From positions 1-29,790 of the forward strand of contig PS015618.1 in NCBI GenBank assembly GCA_048213135.1: DNA of 29,790 nt. Direction: 5' to 3'. The translations under genes were made by a program, and so were the position numbers. The notes under the pieces were generated by a model, which saw nothing but the letters and a program-made list of their open reading frames with translations, was not told where the DNA came from and searched no databases. Numbering within the stretch: position 1 is the stretch's first letter; each line of letters begins with the position of its first letter. The DNA is from Reclinomonas americana ATCC 50394 (Eukaryota; Jakobida; Jakobea; Jakobida). Positions 19,748-29,790 of this stretch are shown here, piece by piece.

Positions 19748-21994
19748 CAGAGTGTTTCTTACGCGTGTAGTCACTCACAATTGCATTCTGGGGAAAGGAT
19801 TTCGACTGCACGTTTGAGGAGGCCATGGCGATGCCGAGTGGCATTGTCAAGGTGTGTGGGTGTATGCTCTTCTGCTCCTCCATGCTTGCCACTCATGATG
19901 GTGATGATGTGATAGGACTCGTGGCCGCAGTCTCTAAAGGACTACGTGAGTCGGGCACGATCGCTGACCATGAATCGCTTCCCCGACGATGACTATCTGC
20001 GTGCGCTCTCCGACTCGGTGATGCCGACGATCGATGCGTACGACGAACTCAAGCGCGCCATTGGCGACAAGAAGCTGTATGAGGTGGCGCAGCTTGTCTC
20101 TCATCTCGCGTGCCACTGTGACCACGCCTCACTCTCACATGCAGGTGGTGCATCTGGCACCGCTGGTCTCCCGCTTGTGCGACACGCTGGCGGTGGACAC
20201 GGTGCTGGACATTGGCGCCGGCCAGGGCTACCTCTCGCAGGTGCTGTCGTTTGTGTGCGGCAAGCGCGTCATTGGCGTCGAGTCGCGCGCGCACAACTCG
20301 GAGCAGGCGTACACACGCATGACTCGCGTGGCGGAGAAGCTCAGCAAGCAGATGCACATGGATCCGAGTCAGCGTGGTCGGCGGCGGCGAAAGCAGCGCG
20401 CCAATGAGAAGCGACAGCTGCTGGAGAAGACTGCGCGTGATGCACTGGATGCCGCGTATGCGCGTGGCGTCACGGATGAGAGGGAGTTGGAGGCGGTGCG
20501 CACGGAGGCATTGCGCGCTTTGGAGGCATCGCTGGAGCCACCGAAACTCAAGTTCGGTCAGTACATTCCGCTGACGAGCTGGGTCACGGCAGATACGACG
20601 CCGGAGGAGATTTGCAGCGTGTTGCATGGGTGCGTGTTGCATGGGTGTTTGTTCAAGGATTCGTATGCGTGTGTGCTGATGTGCAAGCAGGTCGGAATTC
20701 GCCTCCGAGTACGCCCTGTCGCACACGGTGACTGTCGCTGCTGCCGCACCACCGCCACCGCCACCACCACCATCAGCGTCAACACTGCCGAATGAAGGTC
20801 CTTCGTCTTCTGCTGCGCCGCCAAATGAAGGTCCCTCGTCTTCTGCTGCAACACCGTCGGGCGGTCGGGGCTNNNNNNNNNNNNNNNNNNNNNNNNNNNN
20901 NNNNNNNNNNNNNNNNNNNNNNNNNNNNNNNNNNNNNNNNNNNNNNNNNNNNNNNNNNNNNNNNNNNNNNNNNNNNNNNNNNNNNNNNNNNNNNNNNNNN
21001 NNNNNNNNNNNNNNNNNNNNNNNNNNNNNNNNNNNNNNNNNNNNNNNNNNNNNNNNNNNNNNNNNNNNNNNNNNNNNNNNNNNNNNNNNNNNNNNNNNNN
21101 NNNNNNNNNNNNNNNNNNNNNNNNNNNNNNNNNNNNNNNNNNNNNNNNNNNNNNNNNNNNNNNNNNNNNNNNNNNNNNNNNNNNNNNNNNNNNNNNNNNN
21201 NNNNNNNNNNNNNNNNNNNNNNNNNNNNNNNNNNNNNNNNNNNNNNNNNNNNNNNNNNNNNNNNNNNNNNNNNNNNNNNNNNNNNNNNNNNNNNNNNNNN
21301 NNNNNNNNNNNNNNNNNNNNNNNNNNNNNNNNNNNNNNNNNNNNNNNNNNNNNNNNNNNNNNNNNNNNNNNNNNNNNNNNNNNNNNNNNNNNNNNNNNNN
21401 NNNNNNNNNNNNNNNNNNNNNNNNNNNNNNNNNNNNNNNNNNNNNNNNNNNNNNNNNNNNNNNNNNNNNNNNNNNNNNNNNNNNNNNNNNNNNNNNNNNN
21501 NNNNNNNNNNNNNNNNNNNNNNNNNNNNNNNNNNNNNNNNNNNNNNNNNNNNNNNNNNNNNNNNNNNNNNNNNNNNNNNNNNNNNNNNNNNNNNNNNNNN
21601 NNNNNNNNNNNNNNNNNNNNNNNNNNNNNNNNNNNNNTTGGACCGCTACCTGTACGTGCAATACGACGTGCAACGGGAGCTTCGCTCGCGACCACCGGAA
21701 CAGGGCGGCCTGGCGCCCGACGAACACATCTATGCGACGGTGCTCCCGGTGTTCCATCCGTGCAAGTCACCGCGCAATCTGGCACTGGTTGCGGTGCGCT
21801 GTCGCGACGTGCAGGCCGTCATCTCGTGTTTGTATCACGAGACGGCGACGGCAACAGCGGCCAGTGGTAGCGCTGACGATGCGTCCGCCGTGGAAGTGGC
21901 TGGCGTACCACAGAAGAGACCGTGGGAAGAAGTAGAGGAGGACGAGGAGAAGAGTGGAGAGAAAGGAGGAGAGGAAGACGAGATAATAGAATGA
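19161..21994 (+). CDS. METTL25/RRNAD1-family methyltransferase-like protein (interrupted by gaps)
   Basis: Exons before the gap: 19161-19207, 19278-19449, 19771-19851, 19916-20083, 20145-20629 and 20691-20872; the last part, 21638-21994, follows the 765-N gap. Family landmarks: WPQSLKDYVSRARSL; the start of the methyltransferase fold KKLYEVVHLAPLVSRLCD; SAM motif I VLDIGAGQGYLSQVLSF (about residue 177); RVIGVESR; and, after the gap, the conserved ending LDRYLYVQ...PVFHPCKSPRNLALVAVRC. The domain resembles SAM-dependent rRNA dimethylases; the human relatives are poorly characterised, so the substrate is unknown. Between these lie a basic helical insert (GRRRRKQRANEKRQLL) and a Pro/Ser-rich insert with an 11-residue repeat (NEGPSSSAAPP). 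The C-tail is acidic. The catalytic motif expected near HTCGDLA must lie in the gap. Confidence 0.85.
19450..19770 (+). repeat. 321-nt intron with GA runs flanking a TACGT-rich low-complexity core
   Basis: Donor gtgagtgctg, acceptor acgcgtgtag, phase 0. Two (GA)n tracts (about 19460-19495 and 19709-19745) flank a core made almost only of tacg, acgt, cgtc and gtac words, with a 20-N gap at 19586-19605. The core is largely self-complementary. It does not resemble any other sequence in the window. Confidence 0.75.
20797..20864 (+). repeat. 33-bp coding tandem repeat at the gap edge
   Basis: Two near-identical 33-bp units code NEGPSSSA with Ala/Pro linkers (aatgaaggtcc, then tcgtcttctgctgc). The assembly gap starts 9 bp after the repeat, so the gap may hide more units. 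Confidence 0.75.
20873..21637. other. Assembly gap (765 N)
   Basis: Interrupts the METTL25-like gene between its Pro/Ser-rich insert and its conserved C terminus. Confidence 0.95.
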
Positions 21995-22035
21995 GAATGA
22001 ATAGTGAACGGCACGTCAACTAGTGTGGCTTCCCT

Positions 22036-24824
22036 TCACTGCACAGACTGATGGTGATTCCACCAGCGACGAACTGCATCGGGTGTTGAGTTGAGCTCCT
22101 CAGCCGCTCGATGCACGGCCTCTTCCACCATCTCCGCGAACAGCTCGTTGTACTCGGACACTCGCAGAGCAACTCGATGCACGGGGCGCGAGGGGATCTG
22201 CATGGCAAACTCCGTGCAGAGACAGTCGCGCGTGTCGGGCGGCAGATCCGGGAAGAAGCGAGAGAGTGCGGATGCCAGCACACCACCGGCGCTGACGGAT
22301 GGGCAATGGAGAGCATCGACGGCAGCACACATGGCCACGGCGGCCTCCGAGCACGTTGTGTCCAACGAGCGCATGCGTGGATCGTCGGCCTCCAGTTCGC
22401 CACTCACTTGTTGCGTGAGGCGGAAGCGGTACAACTCTTCAGTGGACCGGCGCTGTGTGCGGTCATGAATCGTGGTGAGGTGGAAGGGGGAATTGGAGAG
22501 ATGCTTTGTCTCCTGTTCAGTGCGCACCTTGATGTACGAACTGAGATCTCCCATGGCCACGCGATGTCTATCCCTGGCGACCATGTACTCGCGTCGAAGA
22601 CGAGTCACAGCACGAGCGAGGAAGCGATCGACACTGTCTGATTCACTGTGCACAAAACAGTGAGCGAGGAGAGAGAGCGCGAGGAAACACGCAGCATCGA
22701 CGCACCCTCGAAGCCACTGACGAATAAACACACGACCGCGACGACCCTTGGCTTTCTTGAACTTGGCCTTTTTCGCTCCACTGCGGCAGTGCATCCGTGC
22801 ATGAGCAAAAAATACCCCAAACAAAATGCTCGCGCCACACAACGCAACTGCATAGAGGCCAGTCGCTCATCCTCCGGCAGGTCCGTTTCCATCCCGTCGA
22901 CCACACTCGTGCGACGCGAACCGCCCACGTCGCTGCCGTCGGGCCACTTGGGCGCAGCAGCAGCCACCAACCGCGACACCTCCTGCTCGAAATACCTGAG
23001 CCACTGACGACGCAGCAGTTCACGCCGAGCCGCATTGGCCTGGCACCAGTTGTAGACGTGGCGCTGGCAGATTTTGTCTGCAACGAGCCACAGAGTTAGT
23101 CACACAGAGCGGCAGCAATATCCGGAGCAGATGCAGTGCGCAACAGCTCAGAAGTGCCTCACGAACAAGGCCGAACAAGCGTTGTCGCTTTTGCATGGAT
23201 CGCTGCAGGCGACGAAGAGAGGACATTACACACAGTCGACACGCATACAACTACGTGCTCGCAGTGCGCACCATGTAATCGATGATGAGATTGGCCGCAC
23301 GCCGTCTCCTGGCCACGCGGCGACCAATGGCTATTCTCAGTGAATGCCTGCCGAGGAGAGCTGAGTTTAGCCAACCACACACCCCCAGATGCAAGCCACA
23401 GCCGCAACTTGTCAATCACATACGCCAGGCGTTCCCGACGCTCGCCGATGCGTCGCCGAATCAGAGGCCAGCAGCGACGACTGAGAATGGCCACGGCACG
23501 AGAGTACCGTTGGATTGCCACGCGCCAGGCCCGCTCAGACTGCACGCAGGCAAGAGTGAGGCGGCTGTCCATTCAACAAACGACGAAGAGGACGCAACTA
23601 TGACGGCCTGCTGGAGAACTTGCATGCGAGAGAACACGGCAATGAATGTCAACCACTTGCGCCATCGTCGCACCAACTGCGGATGCTCCACCAGCATGTA
23701 GTTGCGGCGGGCTTCTGCCGCACGCGTCTCCTCCTCGGCCTCTTGACGTCGCTGCCGTGCCTCGGCCTCGACTCTTGCACGCTCCTGCAGCTGCCGCTCG
23801 TACACCAGACGCATGCGTTCTTCCTCGCGTTGCCTCTGCGACAAAGAGAGAAAGGAGTGAGGCAGGCACTGCTGATCATGAGTCGTGAGTGTGCCAAGAC
23901 GCACCACTGCCTCCAACTCTTGCGCCACCACATCCCGCGTGCGCGTCACCGCCAGCGTCTTGTTGGCCTCCACCAGATCGACCAGCATCGCACTCGCGGC
24001 TGCCGCTCGCCTCTCCGCCACATAGCCGTCGACACGAGCGTTCAGCTTGGAGCGTTCGCGCGGACTGCGCTGCATCAGCTCCAGCTTGTCCAGCAGCGCA
24101 CTGCCGAGCTTATCGCCGGTGCTGGTCGAGCGCAACAACGGCTGTCGACCACCATTCTCCGGGCCTACAAGCTACCAGTGAGCAACCACGCAGTGCGCGA
24201 GACGAGCAGCATGCACCGCATCGCAACTGACAGGCGGCGTTGCGACTCTCCGATTCTTGCTGCTGCTTCTGCTCTGCTGTTGAGGGCTGTTATGGTCACT
24301 GTCTGTCGCAGCAGTGGCTGCAGCCGGACTCCCACTCTGCACCGTAGACAGCTTCCACGCCTCAGGCGACGCCGGGGTGCTGCTGATCCTATGCACCTCC
24401 TCCAGCAACGCCTGCATCTCGCGATCAAATGACGACATGCTGCTGCTGTTGCTCGCTGCACGCCCAGCACGCGCAGCGCCCAGCAGCATCGTCGTGGAGC
24501 CGACTCGCGCCAGTCCCTCCGACTCCATTCGCCTCAGCAGCAGTGCACTTGGCGCGCGAGCCACGGGCGACACTGGAGATGACACGGTCGGCGGTGGAGC
24601 GGTCAGCAGAGGCAGGATCGGCAGCAGTGCGGGATCGGGGATGTCGCGTCCGTAGGAGGCGGCATGAGAGCGCGGGCGGTGGGAGGCGGAGTAGGTGAGA
24701 GATGAGCGGGGGCGTTGCCGCGGTTTTGCCGTGGGTGATGACTACACAAGCAGTTTTTACAGATCAGCGCAGGCACGGAGAGAGCGAGAGAGAGAGAGTG
24801 AGCACAGAGCACACACACCTGCAT
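22036..24824 (-). CDS. Unrecognised basic helical protein with IQ-like segments
   Basis: Ten exons join in phase: 24824-24819, 24741-24228, 24164-23905, 23835-23599, 23539-23409, 23347-23272, 23202-23145, 23077-22849, 22780-22706 and 22645-22036; 2196 nt, 731 aa. I do not recognise the family. The N-terminal ~180 residues are Ser/Pro/Arg-rich. A coiled coil follows (QREEERMRLVYERQLQERAR and RQRRQEAEEETRAAEARR). Then come Trp-containing basic helices resembling degenerate IQ/calmodulin-binding or myosin-neck repeats: LVRRWRKWLTFIAVF, AWRVAIQRYSRAVAILSRRC, RIAIGRRVARRRRAANLI, ELLRRQWLRYFEQEV and GAKKAKFKKAKGRRGR. The C terminus is helical without low complexity. Such proteins are often cytoskeletal or ciliary, but that is only a guess. 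Five of nine introns use GTTGCG donors. The start (Met-Gln, then an intron) is inferred; an upstream exon is possible. Confidence 0.75.
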
Positions 24825-25117
24825 GTGTGTAGCAGAGGATGACACTGGTCTCTGGCGGTCCTCGACGGAACACACACTCACTGGCTCGCACGGTGTTGCA
24901 GACAGACGTTATTCCGCTCAGTCTCTCTGCTAGCCGTGAGTCTCACTCACGCACTGTGCCTCTGCCTTGAATGACTGCGATGAGTGACAGCGTGTGTGGA
25001 GAGAGGAAAAGAAAGACACGCCACACTGGCGCCGGGCGTTAAGGTCGGTGATTATTGGCCATCTTCGGACACATCACGGCGGCAGGACACTTCATGCATT
25101 CATTTCCATCGCTCTTT
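24825..25117. promoter_or_regulatory. Intergenic region between two minus-strand genes
   Basis: 293 bp between the stop of the large disordered-protein gene and the start of the IQ-like gene. It should hold the latter's promoter. No motif, RNA gene or small open frame with support was seen. Confidence 0.4.
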
Positions 25118-28100
25118 CTACACTGACGGTGGCGACATCAACTCATGCTCTACTTCCTCCTCTCCGTCGTCGTCATCATCGTCATCATCGTCATCATCCT
25201 CGTCCGTACTGTGACCACCACCGTAGCGAGTCGTGGGCGACATCAACGATTCGAGCTTGTCGGCACTGGCGGCGTTGCGCTGCTGCAGGCGACGCAAGCT
25301 GCGGCGCAACTGGTTCTGTGTCTCCACGCGCTCGTGCTCGTGCATGCGACGCTCCTTGGCCAGCAGCGTCTGCAGCCGTTGCACCTCCTGCTCCAGGGTG
25401 AGACGTGCCTCGACTTCACGCGACCATCTCTGCTGCAGCGTCTCAATCTGGAAGCGCGCACTCCGCTTCACCGTCGCCACGTCCTCGTGGGTGCCATGAC
25501 GCGACCGACTCGCACTGAGTGGCGATGTCATGGCGCTGGCTGGTGTGACCGGCGACTGCCCGGCACCCATGATTCGTGCCGACGACGCGCCAGAAGCGAG
25601 CGGCGAGGTCGCCGACTCGAGCTGCTTGCGGAAGCGCGGACGCTTGGTGATGACGCCCGGTGTGCTCTCCGTGGCCGACGGTGTCGTCAGCAGGCACGGA
25701 AGGCCCACCACAGCGTACGCGCCGAGTGGAGACGACGATGCGGCGGCCGTAGGTGTGGGTGTGAAGGCACCGGCGGCGGCAGTCGAGTCCGCCGCTGCGG
25801 TGATGGCCGACTTGAGGTACGGCGAGCAGAGTGCAAAATCGGCCGCCTGCGGCTCGTCGAGTGGGAACGCCACGGTGGCCGGCTGCAACGACACACAATT
25901 GTTGAGGAGACATGATCACCTATCCACGAGCACTGTGGAAGATTCTCACCTGATCGCCTCGCAGCTGTGCGTGCACCGCTTCGGGAACCACAAACACGGC
26001 CACCTCCATGTCCTTTTCCACATCGGCTTCGTAATCGACAGTGGCATTCAACGCCAACTCCTACGCAGAGGCAGGTGAGAAGGGAAAAAACGAAGCGCAT
26101 AGAGATGGGAGAGGAGAAATGCCAACCTCCAGCTGCGGTCGCTTGGAGGTTCGCACGTATGCACACAGCGGCGAGGCCGAGCGGACTGCACAGCGTGGAT
26201 GTGATGAGGAGAAGAAAGAGTGAGAGACACATACTGGCAGACGTCACGCACCGTGATGTGAAGCCGGAGTCTGCATCTCCGACGAGGCCGGCGTGCGCAC
26301 CACATCCACCAACTCCTCTCCCGTGGCGCGCTCGGACGACAGCGCCGAATCGCCGTGCGCAACCTCGGTCGATGGCGGCGGGGCTGCCGCTGACACGGCT
26401 GTGGCTGCCGCCGACACCACCGAGTGGGTGGAGGATTTCTGTGCACGACTGCTGCCGGTGCGCGACGACGGTGGTGAACGCGCCGCCGCCGGCACCACCT
26501 CTGTCGCCACCACAGTCTCCACGGTCTCCTGCAGATCGGCCGTGTCCACGGCACGATCCACCACAAAACGGAACACGGGACTACCGGAGCCCGACGATGC
26601 CGCCGTCGGCGGCACACTCGGACCAGCACCATGCAGTGTGAATGTCGCACGGGAGCTGGCACTCAGTGGCGATGAGTTCTCGGTGGAACGCGCTGACGTC
26701 GGCTCCACTTCTGGGTGACGCTGATGCTGCTGGCGCTCACGCACTCGATGATGCTGCTGCTGCTGCGGAGGTGGCGGGGACGACGAGGATGACGCCGGCA
26801 ATAACATGTCGTTGACAGGCGATGCGTACTCCAGTTCGGGCGTAATCGTGGTCGCCGGATCAGAGCCACGCCTGTCATCTTCCTCGTCGTACCCGCCGCA
26901 CTCGTCGTCGCCAAACAGCTGGTCTTCGTCTGGCATGTCTCCGTCGCGACCAGCGTCCTCCTCCTCGTCGGTACGAATGCTGGACAGACTCGGCAGTGGT
27001 GAGTCCAAAGCCCCAGCGGCCTCCTGCGAAACAATGGGGTCAGTGGTCGAGAGACCGAGGGAAACAAGCGGTACGTGGCACACACACGACACACACACCA
27101 TGGCCAGTTCGGCAACCGATTGCGGCTGCAGGGAAGGGCGGTACTTGCGTTTTGGTGACAGGGCGTGATTGATCATTTGCTGCACCTCCTCGGCGGCCGA
27201 ATCCGAACCATCCTCGCTGCTGTCGGTGCTGTCGCCATCCATGTCGTCTTGGTCTTCTTCGCCCAGCAACTCACTGATCTCAGGAGACGGTGTGAGGCGA
27301 TTGTGCTGCGGGGGGGAGATGCACGATGAGTACAAAAGGAGCACGACGCGCGCACTGCATTCCTACTTCTCACCGACGAATGCATGTCGCCTCCGGCATC
27401 CTCCATGGTGCTCCACGGCATGTCGGTGACCACACTGTTTTCGCTCGGTCCACGCGCACTGCCACCGCCAAACTTGCGATATCGGCGACGGCCACCACCA
27501 CGTCTCCCAGCATCTGCGCTCGCACCCTCCACCTCATCAAACTCCTCCTCCTCGCCGTCGTGGTAGTCACCGTACTCGTCCTGGTCGTGTTCGCGAGGCG
27601 ATTGCTTGGGCGTCGATCGAGCGGAGGCACCGGGAGCGTGTGCATGATGAGCGCCGCGTGGCGACAGGCGCAGGCTGTGAACGGATTGCAGCTGGCGAGC
27701 AGTCAGCAGCGCATCAATGTATCGCGTCTTCTCCACAATTGAGCTGACGGTGAGCTTGGTGCGCGAGGGATGGCCGGCGTCGAACTGGTGGCTCTCCTCA
27801 CACAATACGCGAGCGCGGCGCGCCAGTACATCGATGCGCCGGTCGAGGAAGCGCGACTGCGTCGACACTTGCTGCTTCATCGTTGCACGTGCCAGCGGTG
27901 TGTGGGTGCGGAAAGTAGACTCGTGCCGCGTGGCAGAGGGTGGTCGAGGAGCGGGAGATGAGTGACTGGCTGGAGACTGCAGTGGCAGGTGGAATGGCGG
28001 AATCGTGGGTCCTCCAGGCGACGACGCACTGACGCCCACCGACCCCGAGGCCGATGGCGGCATCAGTGGTGGTCGCCGACGTGGCGAGGCCGACATGTGA

Positions 28101-29790
28101 CGCGGAGTGCCGGCGCGCACACCGGTGCCGCGCGGCGTGCTCGAATGCAGTACAGTCTGCGGACTGCTGACACCCACGCAGCCGTCGTCGAATTCGCTGG
28201 CGGTGAGCCACGCTGGCCGCACATCCACAATGTCCATCTCCTGCGGCACTGGCGGAACCAGCAGCGTGCTCACGCGAATGTAGCCACGCCAGCTAAAGAC
28301 GCGAGAGTTGAAGTTGCGAGGCACACTGGAGCTCTTGTAGAGCGGCAGCGTGACGCGTGGCTGTGCGACAGCGACAAATGAGATGGGTGTTGATGATTAG
28401 AGATGGAATGCCGACAGAGGCACTTGCGCAACATAAGGTGGTCGGCCGCGCGTCTCCTGATCGACGAGCGGAGCGGCCGGGGACACGGCACGCTTCTGCT
28501 TGGCACCTTTCTCCGAATGACTGCGCGCCGAGTAGAAGACGGACGAGGCGGGTGTGTGGCGACCCTGCTGGCCGGCTGCTGCCGGACTCTTGCTGCGTTG
28601 TGCGAATGGCACGGCCGAGGAGGAGCGGCGAGTTTGCGTGGGTGGTGGAGCGGCGGGAATCACTTCCATTTTCTTGGTGACGCCGCGCGACGGTCCACCG
28701 GCAGCGGCCAGCGCCACCTGCATCGGCGACTTGACCTTTTGCTGGCGTCGAAGGTGACCGGTCTCCGAGGCCGGACGGGAGCGAATGAAGATGGGTGTGC
28801 GCTCGGCGGGCGCTTGCTTCTTGCCACTGACGACGGTGGTGGCGGGTGGACGAGATGCCGGTGGCGCGCTGTGACTGCGAAGTGGAATGTCCTTGTCGCC
28901 AAGGTCGAGGGGCACGGGTGGACGGCGAACGGGTGGGAGGGACGAGGAGCGCTGTGCGAAAAAAAGAGGTCAGAGGAGAGCTCAAGTTTACGCCCCTTCC
29001 ATGCAGAGTACGCTCTCACCTTTCTGTGATGGCACGTGTCGGCCCACTCCTGTAACATGATGTGCATGGCTCTTCTGTCGGTGCACCATTGCGCAAGGTC
29101 TGGAGGGACACGGCACAGAATTCAGTGGACTGCAAAAAATGCAGGTGTGACCGTGCACAGGCAAGCCCACGCACCCGCAGCGTAGATTGGCAGCAGCTCC
29201 TGCGTGTACACGAGGAAGCGCTGTACAGCGGCAAAAATACGCGAGCGTGTGGCCGGTGACCGACTGCGCGAGGTGAGCAGTTGAAAGGCGGGATCGCCGG
29301 CAGGAGTTCCACTCGCGCCGCCCGCGGCAGTCGGCGTGCCTGCCGCTCGCAGGAGTCGGCGTTGATGGCGGTAGCGACGCAGGGCTGTCAATGCAGAAGA
29401 GCACTGCGTGGGGGCGCGCAAGTTAAGAGGTACGATGGAATGAGGAGACGGCGTGCATGGGGGGAAGCCCGACCTCTTCGATCTCCTCTAGCCTGTGATT
29501 AAACGCGACGGAGTGAGATGGAATGGAGAGAGCAGTAAGCAGTGTGCAGAACCAACGCAACATGGCAATCTTGTGTCGCGTCTCCTCTCGCAACGCCGTT
29601 TGTCGCGGACCCGGATGGTCGACGCGCACCTTGCGAACACTGGAGATAGAATTAGAGAGGGAGAAAGAGAGTGTGTCTCACACACTCTGCATCGTGCTGG
29701 CGACGCAACGGATGCTCCGCAGCCGGTCCGCCAGGCGAGTACACCAGAGTCGACGTGTCATAGTACCGCATCGAAACCGGCGTGTGCGCC
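25118..29790 (-). CDS. Very large, mostly disordered protein with a C-terminal coiled coil (runs to the right edge)
   Basis: No family recognised. The right-edge exon (29790-29686, ending QHDA) joins in phase to 29639 and gives MRYYDTSTLVYSPGG..., then DHPGPRQTALREETRHKIAM and LRWFCTLLTALSIPS; an ATG lies at 29771, but the frame stays open upstream, so the start may be outside the window. Next are ALTALRRYRHQRRLLRAAG, an exon ending QEWADTCHHRK, then long Pro/Ser/Arg- and acid-rich stretches (e.g. DEYGDYHDGEEEEFDEVEG near 27560). A conserved-looking island, RVTLPLYKSSSVPRNFNSRV, follows a GTTGCG intron at 28432. The C-terminal exon contains LALNATVDYEADVEKDMEVA just upstream, then a ~70-residue coiled coil (VEARLTLEQEVQRLQTLLAK) and a run of 11 Asp before ELMSPPSV-stop. 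It could be two genes; I saw no internal start or stop that requires it. Exon borders are partly resolved. Confidence 0.6.

Noticed and set aside
20049-21994. Long frames on both strands over the second gap
   Set aside because: Same cause; only the + frame ending at 21994 carries the conserved METTL25/RRNAD1 C terminus.

Overview
This is nuclear DNA of a unicellular eukaryote. The genes have many short spliceosomal introns (mostly 46-85 nt), long polypyrimidine tracts and a GC-rich coding bias. The gene set includes an ubiquitin-L40 fusion, the ESCRT-II subunit VPS25, an animal-type haem peroxidase and a secreted CAP/EGF/cadherin-like protein. That mix suggests a free-living heterotrophic protist of the opisthokont/apusomonad/amoebozoan kind. 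I cannot name the species. Gaps (N) lie at about 4145-4875, 10656-10675, 19586-19605 and 20873-21637.

Layout, left to right: (1) 3' end of a PH-domain-like gene (+, to 1194). (2) A degenerate ~175-bp tandem repeat region (about 1345-1870). (3) An anion:cation-symporter-family MFS transporter (-, 3657-1834). (4) An exonuclease-endonuclease-phosphatase (CCR4/nocturnin/Angel-like) gene (+, ending 6239), broken by a gap, with possible membrane-anchor exons upstream. (5) VPS25 (-, 7129-6282). (6) A long secreted CAP-EGF-cadherin-like protein (-, 12259 to about 7383), whose last large intron holds a ~102-bp tandem repeat. (7) A secreted haem peroxidase (-, 14310-12483). (8) An NRAMP metal transporter (+, 14991-17868). 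(9) Ubiquitin-ribosomal protein L40 (-, 18975-18079). (10) A METTL25/RRNAD1-like methyltransferase (+, 19161-21994, with a gap). (11) An unrecognised basic, IQ-like helical protein (-, 24824-22036). (12) A very large, mostly disordered protein (-, from the right edge to 25118).

I rebuilt gene models by matching intron phase with conserved protein families. Six models give summed exon lengths divisible by three: MFS 556 aa, VPS25 197 aa, peroxidase 585 aa, NRAMP 730 aa, Ub-L40 128 aa and the IQ-like protein 731 aa. The recurrent surprise is a 5' splice site starting GTTGCG instead of GTGCGT or GTGAGT. It is used at least 12 times here and is pinned to the base in the invariant Ub-L40 protein.

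The genes are not an operon or an obvious pathway. Two themes stand out: surface/secreted proteins (CAP-EGF protein next to peroxidase) and transporters (MFS, NRAMP). Housekeeping genes (VPS25, Ub-L40, METTL25-like) are packed tightly, with convergent stop codons about 42 bp apart at two places and one divergent start pair 185 bp apart.
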